A DNA stretch of 64,000 nucleotides from Eumeta japonica (GCA_005406025.1 BGZK01000075.1:682001-746000), one strand, 5' to 3'; positions 1 through 12,189 are shown, counted from the stretch's first letter. Translations and numbers: made by a program. The notes: generated by a model from the sequence alone, not told the origin.

Positions 1-2247
1 TCTTTTGCAGTCCTTTTATTATTTTATTGTAATTAATTATTTGCATGCAATTAAAAACTATTTTTTAATGCGGCCAAAGAAGTATAGCTTCCCACGCGCG
101 TACATAAGTACACATACCCATTTTTCAATATACGCCTATTATATAATTGAAAAATTTACGAAAATTAAAAATGAAAATAAAAATCTCTATGAAATTAAAA
201 AAAATAACTATTATCGAAAGCGAACGAATATTTTGATAAGTTACCCATTCGATTCAAAAAAATTTTCTCAAAATTAAAAACATTAGTAGCACTTCGCTCA
301 ATTAAAAAAAAATTCGAAGAACACAGCCGTACACATTTCAGACGCTGCTCCGCGCAAAAACAACTAATAATACAGTAGAAATCAGCGATCCGAAAGATGT
401 CTAGAACGGGGCTGAGCCCATTAACCGTGCTCACAATGGCCGATCATAAACAACCATTTTTGTAGCAATAAAGTCATTCGTCTGCTTTGTGAGACACGGG
501 CGGACGCTGTAAACTTCCGAAATTTTAATGACCCAGCGATCGCCCGTCTCATTTTCAGAAGGGAGTAAGACGCGCCCGATAAGAATGTTCATTTGATTCC
601 CTCATCTGAAAACTTTTCCTCACGGACTACAGAATTAAGTATGAATTTTTTCTCTTACAAAGTAAAAGTTAATTTCAATGAATCGCACTAGCAAATAACG
701 AGAATAAATTTTGAAAATTGATAGATTTGCTAAAGATCAGAGTGATAGCAATTTCGTATATAATATACATACTTATAGTTATTACGTAAGGTATTAATCG
801 GCTCACTGGGCACACACTTTTACGATCTTTTTCTTTCAGACTGAGAGGCTTGGGAGCCCTCCACGCTGGCCAACGACTTAACTTGCTCCCCGAGGCTGTG
901 ACATGTGGTTTTAAGTTGACTTGAAAATTCATTGGTCGAGTGGCTCGTGGTCAGTTTGCGATCCGGTGCCTGCCGATCAGAAGTCGATGCTCGTGACCAT
1001 AACCACTGTTACTTTTAGTATAGTTATATAAATGTGCTGTTCTCTTACAAGCAAATCCCGCTATTAGTATAATATTATCATCCCACTTGTAACGCTGTAT
1101 TGTCTTGAACACCATTGCTCACTTTAGAAAGTTCTTGGAGAGGCTTATGTTGGAAAGAAAGACACATAGCCGATGTCAGTTAATATCACCTAGCCTAAAG
1201 TTAATAAATTAAATTAAATTAGTTTATAGTATACGATTGTTAAATGAAGGCAATAATTATTATTATCGTTATATTTATTACTGTTATATATAAAAATTGA
1301 TAACAAAATGACAGTATAATAAGAAATAACATAAGTGCTTCAAATTAAAAAAAAAAAACTTTTTCATACGGGTAATAAAATAAGCAACTACGAGCTGATA
1401 AATTGTTTAATAATATAAAAATATACCACATTTACTTGACAACATTTATATGTACTTACGCATTTATCAGTAACAATTCCATTTGTTGAACTGAGTTAAA
1501 ATACATCTCGTATAGGGCAACACTTCGAATAGGGGATCATATAAAAAATTATAAAATGTTAAAAGTAAACATTACACAATTGCATTTTTGATTGAAGGGA
1601 ATGCGGATTGATGATGACTGATACTATCAATTCTTCAACAACCTTCGGAACCGCTGACGTGCTTCCCGATGCATGATACAAGTGGCCGAATGTGACTTCT
1701 GACCTGTATTCTGACAACTCAACCCCACCGCACGTCAGGAATCTATTAAATATTAGTAGAATGCAAAAGAGATAGGTACGTCAAAATTTTGAAAGTCACT
1801 AAACATCGTCATCTCGCGACGTCACAAAGCAATACAATGCCGCTATGACAGTTATGAAAGCTCCGGTCGTCCCGGCAGTCGTTGTTCGGGAATAGTTTTA
1901 TAACGGGCTACTTTCTAGCCGTTATATTTTTTCCTCCAGCTTTGTAGTCACCGACAAAACGCGTGCCGCTTCACGGACGTTCCTGTGCGCTTACGGTTCT
2001 GTGAGTAGAAGAGATGCTTGCGAACGATATTTCAATATTATACAAAGTTTTCTGTACGTGGTGTTTTGCTTTAATCCGTTAAATTTTATGCAAGCCGCTG
2101 TTCAGGTTAGCAATAATAACGCGTATTTTTTAATAATTTAATTGTTAAATCAAAGAATGCATAAGTGAGATCGTTTCATGCCAAAAAAACATTTGCGCCA
2201 TTATGCGTAGTTTCGGTGTCAGAATATGGTTTTTTTTTTGGTATGGA
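1..2247. other. AT-rich non-coding stretch
   Basis: No coding region is recognisable on either strand. The open frames here are short, low in complexity and match no family I know. Two stretches are visibly richer in G and C than the surroundings, about 475-600 and 1640-2010, and 835-1000 is mixed. The rest is AT-rich with many homopolymers. I see no splice-bounded exon that I can defend. Confidence 0.6.
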
Positions 2248-2538
2248 AACGAGAACGGGTGCAAAATAGGGATTATGGTTTACAATGTCAACATTCGATA
2301 TAAAAGCTTGAAAAATCTGTTGTATGCCCACGCGGACGGAACTGCGGGTGAATTATGTAAGTATTTTGAAAAGATCTAGATTGGGACTACAATCGGAATC
2401 AAAACTGCAAGCTAGGACTGATATCGAAAGTGGGAACCACGTAAGAATCATGGTTGACAAAGTCATCGGTCGATATTAATGATGAAATGAAAGGATTCAT
2501 TCGATTTCCACGCGGGCGGAGCAGGGAGCACAAGCTAG
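2248..2538 (-). repeat. Degenerate hexamer element, minus orientation
   Basis: Read on the minus strand, 2501-2538 gives a head with ACTAGC, then CCGCCCGCGTGGAA. A second, similar head (CCGTCCGCGTGGG) lies at 2320-2352. Between and left of these heads the sequence contains hexamer-like words of the GRRATC type, for example at 2371-2450. The combination matches the other RATYYC loci in this window. Two heads in one orientation suggest two copies in tandem or one inserted next to another. No AGACAGAC-type tail was found here. Confidence 0.5.
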
Positions 2539-4508
2539 TGTGCATATAAGTACTAAAGGTTTATAAAAATTTGGAATAAACAAATAAAGAACGATATGAC
2601 TATATTTTTTCATATTAGGCATGATAATACATGGGTATTAAGAAATGGGCTTTAATTGAAATTCTTAATTTCAGTTTTTTAACAATAAGCACTTTAAGCA
2701 CTAATTCGATCTTTTTTTTACAACTAGACGTTTCAAGAAATAAACAATGAAAATCAGGTTTACATCACACGCATGCCAGCCAACGATGTTCGTCTTAGGG
2801 ATGTCTCTCGGTGTCTTACAGGAAAACAAGTGCGAGGCAGACGTGCTCACCGACGGTTCGATACTACAACGCAATATATTCGTGTTAAATACTTAAAAGA
2901 AATTGTTTTCATCCATTTATTTGCGGATTCTAAGTAGGAATCCCTCTGACATTTGTCAGATTTTTATTTATTGTTTGTCTTAGGAAAAATAAACTGATAC
3001 GTTTAATTGAATTAATAGGCTCTTAAGTACTTTTTTTTTTTAATTGGAGGTAAGGAACATTAAAAAAAAGTCGCAATAAAACATTAGCATTAATAAAAGT
3101 TCAAGGTTATGTAATTAGGCATTTGTCACGAAGTTCCTAAATGAAAATTTTAAAATACTGAAATAAATCAATGTTTGCAATTTATTATATTTGACATTTT
3201 TGTATGCAAAATAAAAAAAAATTAAAACCACCGTCGAGTAATGTTAGTAATAGCAAAATATAGACACGTAATTATTTTTATTTCAACTATTTCTTTATAG
3301 TGTGGGTGGTTAAGAAGATGTATTTTCGTACCTACAACGCTAACATGTATTTTAGATTAATGTTATTATGTTCGTTGCAAACAGAGGGAGGGTTGTTGAT
3401 GATAATAGAGGAAAAGGTAGATTGTTATATAAAATGGCTCAATATTTACAAAATATGATCAAATCAGAAAAACAACGCGGTTGAGCATTGTTTAAAAGCT
3501 CTGTTCTAGACAAAACAACTACAATCAAGCCAGAGAGCTCTCTGTTTTAATTCAGAGTTGATTCGGAACTGAACACTTTTTTAATATACAAATCAATATT
3601 TGTAAAATGTTTAGATTTTTTTTAGATTTAGATTTAAAATGTAAATTTAGCAAAATGATATTCCATTAAGCTTACAGTACTAGACCAACCAGCAAAAAAA
3701 GGTATTAACAAATTCAAAGAACAAACTCTACCCGATTCTGATTATATAAACACGGCAGAGTTATAGTTACTGTAAAGGGAACGGGATTGAAATCGAGGCA
3801 GATGTAAGAATTTTTTAGAATTCTGAGCGGCGGTGGATCAATTATTAAAAGCATTTTTATTAAGTAAGTAAGTTACAATGTCACATCCTGGCCAATTAGT
3901 TTTTAACTTTAGTAAAGTTAAACCGCTCGCCTCAGAGGACTCGATAAGTCGTTGGTCGCGGACGTTGGCAACCCTAACTCACAATGGGCCAGCGCGGGCG
4001 GCTTAACGTCGTTACAACCCCTCAGTATGAAGTACAAATATTATGGGAGGATACGCCTCGATAATGGAATGATTAAAACTTCGCATGATATAACAAAAAG
4101 TAAATAGGATGCAATACGAACACGACGCTACGTTTCAGACGCGCCATTTATATGTAAATATAAATTTGTACACAATATAAAATGTAAATTTTGTATGTAA
4201 AAAAATAGTTAATCAAAAATTTACAATAAGTGATAGATAATTTATGATTATTTTTATTGGTTTGAGAGACAACTCAGAATAAGCTTAAATATTTTCAGGA
4301 AATTCTAATGTAAATTGTTTGACGTTTCCTTTAGTAAATAGATTATAGTACATGATTGTTTCATATGATATCTTGAAAGTAATTTAAAGTATTTATTGCA
4401 ATTGTCAAATTTCTCTTGAGTTTTCTTACCACCCTAGGTACATTTACCTTAAGGAATTTGTTAATTTTGAACGTTTATCATTGATATAATTGAGAGCGAA
4501 ATGTAAAC
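2539..4508. other. AT-rich non-coding stretch
   Basis: No gene or recognised repeat. A slightly GC-richer patch lies near 3900-4030. The rest is poly-A/T-rich sequence. Confidence 0.6.
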
Positions 4509-4590
4509 TAAATAGAATAAATTAAAATAGTAGAATGAATAAAAATAGTAAAATGAATTAAAATAGTAGAATGAATAAAAATAGTAAATA
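4509..4590. repeat. Short AT-rich tandem repeat, 18-bp unit
   Basis: About four imperfect copies of an 18-bp unit built on AAAATAGTARAATGAAT follow one another. Units alternate between TAGAATGAAT and TAAAATGAAT versions. It is a simple minisatellite with no coding meaning. Confidence 0.75.
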
Positions 4591-5394
4591 ATTATTTTGT
4601 TAATTTCAAACAAGACTTAAATTAAAAAAAAATAGAACTGCTAAAAAACAACGAAAACGTCAAGACTATATATACCTACTTAAATTATATAAAGAGTACT
4701 TTAACGATGTATTTTTGAGAATCCACCTGTTGTGTAATTGTTTAACAAAAAAATATTAAAAGGTTATTCTAAAAGAAAAAATTCAAAACGTGCTATAAAT
4801 TTTAAGTGTTTTTGAAATAACGGTTTTTCTTTACAATATCAATAAACCCTTTCGCGTTCCGAAGGTCGCCGACATTCGCAACATTTGGCGCTATAAGTTA
4901 ACCATTTGCGAACGGTACTTTGCGATGAAAAAAAGTCTTCTATGTAAAAGGTGCCGCTTGTTTCCGACAATACGAAAGAGTTGCATTTAACTGTAGCAAC
5001 GACAACCTTGCAATTATCGTTAAAGCACTTTGTCTACGAAAGTACCGTAAAAACCCTTTTTGTGCGTAGTTTGGAAGCGAGTAACTCATAAATCCTTTTC
5101 ATTATCTATTTTAAGAAAGGGTGAGACGAAAAGTGAAATTTTTCAATAGCCCGTACAGGAAGAAGGCTCGTTTCTAAAAAGGGATAATGTATATAAGAGA
5201 TCGACTTTCACTGTCTATTTTTGACATATGCACATTTGTTAACTATTACACCAAAAAAAGACTATGATTTTACTATAGATTAGGAAAAAAAAAAACTACA
5301 CCAAAGTTTCGTTTTCAACGGACCCAATTTAAAAGAATTCCTTCTCTATGCAAACAAAATCGAAGCAAAAAAAAAATATCCATGGAAAGTAACA
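4591..5394. other. AT-rich non-coding stretch
   Basis: No open frame or repeat family recognised. Homopolymer A and T runs are frequent. Confidence 0.6.
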
Positions 5395-5840
5395 GTTCTC
5401 GACTACCGGTGTAATAGTCCAATAAATCGCTCCGCTTTCGTCAAAATCCATCGCCGGCGCATATACCTGACGGAAGGGCGACGGAGGAAAAAAAAACCAA
5501 CGGGCCACGAAACAGGGGAGGCGTCTCGAGCGCGCCTGTTCCGAGAACCGCGCCGAAACCGAAATTTGGACAGGCTGCGGCGTGACGCGTCACAACAGAG
5601 AGGCGTCCGCGACAGAAGGGACAAGTTATTGCGACGCGCTCGTCACCGGACCGATTTCGATGAAGAAAAGAATAGGTTAACTGTCGCGTGGCGGGGGACG
5701 GCCAGCTCCCCGCTGCTCCGGTCTCGTCGCGCGTCCGGAATCGAAAGTCGGGGATGGCGACCGCGATTATCGCTTGGGGCGAGCGACAATACCGTGCGGA
5801 CACCTCGTCGCGGTGTGTTTAGAATTCGGTGTTTGTGACG
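5395..5840. promoter_or_regulatory. GC-rich CpG-dense island, candidate regulatory DNA
   Basis: About 450 bp is abruptly rich in CG dinucleotides in an otherwise AT-rich region. Overlapping open frames on both strands (5441-5803 minus, 5566-5838 plus) give arginine-rich, low-information translations, as expected when GC-rich DNA simply lacks stop codons. I read the island as a possible promoter, 5' untranslated exon or enhancer rather than a coding exon. No TATA box or initiator could be fixed. Confidence 0.25.
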
Positions 5841-6280
5841 TTCGTTATCGAAATTTTAGGAAAACGAACGACTGAGACAACGAGACAACGTTGTGTTTTG
5901 TCTTTTCAAAATTTTAGAGAATTATAACTGCAGTATCTATAGGCTAAATTAAACTTACTTTTCAAAATTCGAATGGTTCGCCAGATAAGAAAATAAAATC
6001 GTTCGACTCCAAAAAAAAATACATTTGTTCCATGTCGCATAAGTTAATTTAAATTACTATACCTGAAATCAATCAATTCAATTAGTATTAAATCAATTAG
6101 GTGCACTACTGCTCAATAAGTTGGCAATATAATAAATATTTAGTATAATACTAGAGATAATAAAATAGCTACTTCCCTCAATTCATTAAAAATATGAAGT
6201 CTTCGGTAAAATTGAGCAACAAATTTTATATGAATTTTCTCTTCGTGAAATTATCTGTTTCTCATGGAAAGTATCAGACT
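5841..6280. other. AT-rich non-coding stretch
   Basis: Nothing recognisable between the GC-rich island and the foldback element. Confidence 0.6.
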
Positions 6281-6480
6281 AAAGGTCTCTTCTACCATAT
6301 CTTTTAAAAGGCACTTTAAAAAAAAATCACTTTTAAAATTAAATTTACATTCCATGTCTTCCTTTTAACGATCGTTAGGGCTAAAAACCGTTAAAAGGAG
6401 GACATGGAACGAATAATTAATTTTAAAAGTGCCTTTTTGTCAAAAGTGAGTTTAAAAAGAAAGGATGGAAGAGACCCATA
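6281..6480. mobile_element. Foldback MITE, copy A, with TA flanks
   Basis: The two halves are near-perfect reverse complements over almost the whole 200 bp. Outer ends read GGTCTCTTC on the left and GAAGAGACC on the right. Inner arms meet around CCTTTTAACG (ending about 6370) and CGTTAAAAGG (starting about 6389), with a short centre containing GGGCTAAAAA. A TA dinucleotide lies just outside each end, which fits a Tc1/mariner-type target duplication. It has no coding capacity. Copies B (14965-15078) and C (37757-37870) share the centre and inner arms. Confidence 0.75.
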
Positions 6481-7209
6481 GGATTATTGTTAAAGTTTAG
6501 CTCTATAAACTCTCAGTGAGTTACTATTCAATATTTATTATAAATTTCAAGATCAGTAATTTTGGAGATAAGGAGAAATGCTCGTGTTTCGTATATTTCA
6601 CTACAAACGTTTTAAATTATTCATATGAAAATTATAAAAAAAAACGATTTAGTAAGCATCAATTATGTAATTTCAATAATAAAAAAAAATAATCATATAA
6701 AAATAAACCGTACATAGTTAGAAAATGAAAACATAGATATGTGCATTTTTTTTCTCTTTTTAATAATATATAGAATTTATCTATGAAAAATAGTACTCAA
6801 ACATCAACAACAAGATCCAGCACTACAATCGATGGAGTTTTTACTGGGTCACTAAATTCCATGAAATGTAAACCACATTACATTACATATTTTAGTTACG
6901 ATAAGCCATTAATTACAAAAATATATAATAACAATAATAATTCTGTCATAATTAATAAAATACCTACTATAATAATTCGAATAGCAATAATAAGGTGAAA
7001 TAATTATATTATTTGTATGCATTTCTATGATAATAAAGTTGCGTTAATTTAATACAAAATGTTTTTTTTTTTTGCTTAAACTTTATCTAATTTAGCTTTA
7101 TGTAACCCATTTCTGTAAAGTTGTAAATAGTGGTACATTTTTCGAAAAATGATGTCATAAAGAAGTTTCACTTCTTACGTGTGTACACTAATATTTATTA
7201 CAATTTTAC
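6481..7209. other. AT-rich non-coding stretch
   Basis: No gene or repeat recognised. The 71-codon open frame at 6783-6998 is asparagine/isoleucine-rich low-complexity sequence, which AT-rich DNA yields by chance. Confidence 0.6.
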
Positions 7210-7440
7210 AATTAACTACTTTACGCTGGTCCAGTGCGTGCAGGTTGGAAACCGCTAAAGGCCGCTGTAGCCGATGGAACCAGGACGATTGAAGCCTCGG
7301 AATACCTACACCTACAGCTAAGCGTCATTTCTGAGGCGTTGAAAAGTTAATGCTTAATTCGCTCGTGGTTAGGAACGAACCCGGACCTTCTGGTTTTGAG
7401 GCGACATCCTTAACCACTGAGCTACCATCTCTCACGTTGG
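7210..7440 (-). mobile_element. tRNA-derived SINE fragment
   Basis: On the minus strand, 7437 down to 7361 reads like a tRNA 5' half: GTAGCTCAGTGGTTAAGG (A-box region) followed about 35 bp later by GGTTCGTTCC (B box, consensus GGTTCGANTCC). The following 150 bp, to about 7210, would be the unrelated SINE body. A true tRNA gene is unlikely because I cannot fold a matching acceptor stem, and unrelated sequence continues downstream. The left boundary is approximate. Confidence 0.6.
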
Positions 7441-8084
7441 TAACATCATTCTTACAATTAAACATTCATAATAATTATACGAATTGGCATACTAAATCAC
7501 GAATTTTTGATCATTATCATATTCACCTAGCGATTTGTTATCGGCCGCGTTATCCGTATTTTGTTATTGTATGTGATGTTTTATGGTGATACGAATAAAA
7601 TGGTTCTTTTTGTAAATAAAAGCGTCGTAACATAAACTAGTATAAAGAGGTCATATTTTTGCTGTACACAGACATTTTAATGTGTACTGTGAAAGCGCTT
7701 TTTCTAAATGAAAAAAAAATCCGTTTTAGTTACGCCAACAACACCACGAACGCGACGGGATATAAAAAATGTACCACCACATGTATCCGACATCGGAGTC
7801 GGAGCTCGCATGTCGGATCTATCATTCGGTAGCTTAGCGGAGTGACAGCCAGGGAATTCACAGAAACGCCGTAAAAAACATTGAAACGCAGTATTTTGCA
7901 GTGGCCGATTTCGCCCCCCGTTTCCCATAAATTGAGGCGCGACGTACCTCGCGGTCGCTAATTCCGACACGATTTCTCGTCGAACACCGTTCGGCGTAAA
8001 AAATAAATTGACGCTTTTCAGTTGAATCACATCCGCTTTTGAGATGAAGCGTATTGAAATAATGATGTCACAATCGTGATAACG
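7441..8084. other. Non-coding stretch, GC-richer after 7780
   Basis: 7441-7780 is AT-rich without features. From about 7780 the base composition rises in G and C. The minus-strand open frame at 7704-8111 (135 codons) matches no family I recognise and ends in a homopolymer. I do not call it a gene. Confidence 0.5.
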
Positions 8085-8119
8085 CCACCAGATGGCTGCC
8101 GATCGCCACAACGCCCTCT
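8085..8119. promoter_or_regulatory. CTCF-like insulator motif pair
   Basis: 8085-8099 reads CCACCAGATGGCTGC on the plus strand, which fits the CTCF core CCASYAGRKGGCRSY at all positions but one. On the minus strand 8113-8119 reads AGAGGGC, a second weaker AGRKGGC core in opposite orientation. CTCF is conserved in insects and marks some chromatin boundaries. Short motifs occur by chance, so binding is inference. Confidence 0.3.
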
Positions 8120-9724
8120 GTCGGTTCGAATTACAGACGGGTAAACGAGACTACGCTCTTTACATTGCTTTGCGTACGTTCAGTTCAATCAGTGTTAAAT
8201 TTTTCACCTAGTGAAAGACGACTCTATACTTCTAGTACAATACATTTATTTATTTTGTAGATACGGGTTAAATGGATTATCAATAACATATACAGAGGTT
8301 GTTTTGATTTTATTATAGATAAAGACTAAGACATACATTCCTTAATTACTTGTTAAATTTGAGTTTTGATACATAATTTTATCTCTTTTCAAGAAAGAGT
8401 TAAATCATAGCGATGGTCAAATCGTACTGTCCACAAACGTGGTGTGTGAATAAACGTAAACTGGCCAAGTGCGAGTATATCTCTCATGTCAAGACCACTA
8501 TATATAATTACATTGGTTGTTATATTTTTAATCTAACTGGAATATATCTACGATAACAAAATAAAAATCATCTCCTTACCTGTTATATTTAAATCTAATG
8601 AATTTTTTGTAATAATTAAAATAAAAAGTTTTGTGGAAAATGAACAAAAAGTTATCGTAGGTAAAAGTATTATACCGTAAAATTTAGTATAAGTAAGTTA
8701 CCATGATAACCACAAAATGAATTTGAACTTATTACCCCTCGGTGAAATTGAGCGGCATGTTTCTACATTTTGTCTTGACAAATATTTTCAGTTTTCCGTA
8801 GGTATTTAAAAACTTTCGTTTAGATTTTCATGAAAACTCAAAGTGAGGCCCTATATTTTGTTTTTATTTCAAATTGATTCAAAGTAACGTCATATTTTTT
8901 CTCACATGATAAGTAAACTAATCTGTCTCGGTATAATGTCGAAATTTTGAAACGTAGTAATAAATACAATAGTTTAATTGAACATATTTAAAAGGTTAGG
9001 TAATTTATATATGTATTGAAGAATAGTTGATGTTAAAAACGTAGGAAGATGACTTCGGTTCAATTTCGGAGAAATCATATATGCATCAAATGTCAACCTT
9101 TTTCAATCCTAAAGATACGATTTCATCTAATTTTTTAAGTAAGTATTGAAGTGCTTGTATTAGATGATTCCATAAATTTTAATTGTATGTATCGCTTGAG
9201 GTTTTTCTTGTGCCGTGTCTAGTTTACTTTCCGAATTGATGAGATACACTCTTCCACAATCTGTTTATTTCCGTTTGAGATTCTTATGTCTGAAAAAAAA
9301 TTTGTTAAAATAATTAAAATTTTTCATCAGAATATTTAATAAAACCGAAACGAATCGAACAATTATGAAGAATACATTCATTTACAATTATTTCCCAATC
9401 ATCTAATTGGTGAATTAAAAAACATAACCAGCTTTAAAGCTTTGAAAACTGTGTTGGATGGCGCAAGAAATATTCAAAATTGTTTAATTTATATAAGAAG
9501 AATTATTGAGGAAAACAACGAAACCGGTTTCTAGATAAAACAAAAAAAAATCAAAACTTATCTCAAATTGAGTATTTAATAGTGAAAATCTCCTGGTTGA
9601 CCAGCGGTCAACCGATTTGTTTTTATTTTGATAGATATATTCTCCAATTATTGACACGTTTAGTTTAGTAGAACTCTTCGGAACTTAGTAGAAACAAAGC
9701 AATTGACCAACAAAAAAGGAACAC
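8120..9724. other. AT-rich non-coding stretch
   Basis: No coding region, RNA gene or recognised repeat found on either strand. Confidence 0.6.
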
Positions 9725-10030
9725 CTTTCCCGCGAACACTCTCGTTGCTTTTATCGCTCGGGCCGCGGACGAGGCGTCGCGTAATGAAGTGGCTGCTAGA
9801 TGCAGCAGAGCTTTGACCCACTTTACGAAAAGCTTAAGTACCGTTTTTTTTTTTGTGTAAGCTCTCCGAGCGTAAATCTGTGACGCCGTTAAGAGCGCTC
9901 CACTGCGCAGCGACAGCGCCGAGGGTGTTTTATCTGAACGTACTAAGTGAATAGTGCACGGTGATAAGCACTTTTAAGGTTTACGGCCGAGCTGATGATG
10001 GGGTGCGACATGTGTTTCGCGTCGTGGAAT
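9725..10030. promoter_or_regulatory. GC-rich island, candidate promoter or enhancer
   Basis: CG-dense sequence stands out around 9730-9800 and 9865-10030. No long open frame covers it. The sharp change in composition and lack of repeat similarity make a regulatory or 5' untranslated role possible. No decisive promoter element was identified. Confidence 0.22.
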
Positions 10031-10724
10031 TTTAAGTTAGTTTCAATTAAGGGCGCAGCGGTTGCTGAGAATCTGAGTAATAAGTAATTATGTGTATCGA
10101 AGAGTTAAAAGTAACATAGTGTAAGATTATTGTGTTAACGAGCTTTGTGCGTTTTCATGTTTATACGATCGCTTCTGCTGTTTGATCAGAACTTAGAGTA
10201 AATTCTATACTTAGAGTAAATTCGATATCCGTATGTCAGCCAGTCTTTTTATCAAAGATGAAAAGGTATTAAATTTGATTTGTGACATCAAAACGGGTGC
10301 AAAAACCAAATCTATATTTAAAATTGAAAAAAAAACAATAGATCAAAATTAGCATTAGCCGAATTCATTAAGAGAGTGTAGTATTGAATACCGTTATCTA
10401 TTAACCTTTATTTAGCCCCTTATTGCAATTAGTCTGGAATGGTCCTATTTTATACAATTACTAAAAATAATATTTCTGAAATTGATTAATTCTAAATTTT
10501 TTCCTCTGTTGTGAAATTGATATCTATTAAATACAATGTAATTTATTTTATTATCTAAAAAAGTTAAACACAACAAAGAACGCCACTGTTCTAAAACCTA
10601 TTTCAATATATAAGATCCTAGTAATTAGTCCTAGTAAGAAGATAAAATATAATTACAATTTATGGCACACACAAAGACACATTTTTCATCTTTCTATAGC
10701 TACACGGGCAGAATCGCGGGCAAA
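10031..10724. other. AT-rich non-coding stretch
   Basis: No gene or repeat recognised. Confidence 0.6.
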
Positions 10725-10885
10725 AGCTATATGTAGGCCACTGCTGCACGTAGACTTTCCGCAACATGTGTCATATCACCCTGTCCTTGGCTCGTTGCAT
10801 CCAGCTTCTGCCAACAGTCTTTGGCAAATCTAGTTTCTTCCGCTTCTGCACCACGTTTGCCTGGTCGCGCTTTATTCTACCAAGT
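10725..10885 (+). mobile_element. LINE 3' fragment, lepidopteran type
   Basis: The piece starts with GGCCACTGCTGCACGTAGAC, a variant of the CCACTGCTGGACATAGGCC sequence that I recall as widespread in moth and butterfly non-LTR retrotransposon copies. It continues with CCTGTCC and CGTTGCATCCAGC, which keep the expected order of that repeat. It carries no open frame. Assignment to a named family would need a repeat-library search. Confidence 0.5.
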
Positions 10886-11293
10886 AAAATGGCGTTATAT
10901 TTTTTATCTCGCAAAAAATAAGTTTAGTTACGCAAATAGTGTACAAATGAAACACCGAAACCTATAAAACGTCAATCACTGTAACTCAAAGGGTAAAACT
11001 ACCAAATGATCGTAAATCAAGCTGTTTTTGTCGTATTTACTACCAAAGTCGATTGTCGCCTAACAAAAACTAGGTACAACTTTGATTATACGTAGCGGCA
11101 TAACACCAGGGTGCTTTGCTAAGTTCACCATGTTTCCTGATGATTGAAATCGGACAGGCTGATTCAACTTTATTTAATTAAAATCATATGTATATAAACA
11201 GTTGCAGGTATGTAAGTTTGTATTAAAAATATTAAAAAAAAAATTGTTTTTTTTTTATATAATTGACGATGGCTTGGTATTTAGTTTCGACTA

Positions 11294-11856
11294 TAGCTTT
11301 CGCCCGCGGATCCAGCCGCATAAAACATGAGAGAAATCACCTTCACTTTTTGTATCGATAAACTAATCTATCAACCTTTCTTGAATCCACTCTCGACTTC
11401 GACGCCCGTTGAGCTGTCGACTGTGATGGCATTTCCGCTCTCAATTCTGAACTTAGTCCCGGTCCTTGTAACTGTTGATTAAGATCTCAGTCCTCTTCTA
11501 ATTCTAATCCCGGTCTCGAGCTTGATGCCGATTCCGATCTTGCTCTAAATATCGATCCGATTCAGCCCTGTTTACCATTCCGATTAAATTATTCTAGAAG
11601 AGTGCAAACTCTTGGACGAAAAACATAATTACTACAACTAAATTATTTCATAATCAATGGTCGTCCTGCTCATGATTCATATCTTGGACTAGATATCTTT
11701 TTTGTCAATCGAGAAAAAATCGATAATAAACGAAAATTCTTACTAAAACAGAATCGTGCAAATTGGATAAGTCGTTGTCGAGTTATAAGGGTACAAAAGG
11801 ACAGACAGACAAACACAGAGACTTTGTGTTTTATAGTATGTATGTAAGTATGGATA
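11294..11856 (+). repeat. Hexamer element with head and tail
   Basis: This is the clearest full copy of the hexamer family. Head 11294-11320 reads TAGCTTTCGCCCGCGG. A degenerate array of six-base words (RATYYC, such as GATTCC, GATCTC, AATCCC) spans about 11390-11585. The tail (about 11760-11856) has AATTGG, GTCGAGTTATAA and an ACAGACAGACAAACAC run, and ends GTAAGTATGG. Head and tail resemble short lepidopteran interspersed repeats whose copies end near ATTAGTATGG. No protein is encoded. Confidence 0.6.
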
Positions 11857-12189
11857 AAAAGGAGTATTTTATCGATGAATGAAAAATACCATTCAGCGGA
11901 GAACAAATACATTTCGTATATTACAATTCTTGTCATTTCCGTTATATGACATACCTCCAATAACACGTAGTATATAAAATGTTTGTTGTTGTAGTCGCAT
12001 CAGGTTTAATCACCTGAACGGTGAAGCATACCCTTCTACAATACTTGTATTTTTAATTAGACTTTAAACTTAAAATGTTAGAGTCCAATATAGGTTGGCG
12101 TCTCCTAACAACTATCGTCATTAATGCGATGACGACTTCCAGGATCAGCTGCTTAATTCAATCACTAACACGCTAACGGAGCGTATTAT
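11857..12189. other. Non-coding stretch
   Basis: Nothing recognised between the hexamer element and the next SINE fragment. Confidence 0.55.

Noticed and set aside
5441..5838. Overlapping arginine-rich frames on both strands
   Set aside because: Typical of CG-rich DNA without stop codons; both strands cannot plausibly code, and neither resembles a protein family.
7361..7437. Possible functional tRNA gene
   Set aside because: Box A and B words are present but the acceptor and anticodon stems do not pair convincingly; a SINE head fits better.
7704..8111. 135-codon minus-strand open frame
   Set aside because: Open mainly because the region is GC-richer; no known domain and an ending in a homopolymer.
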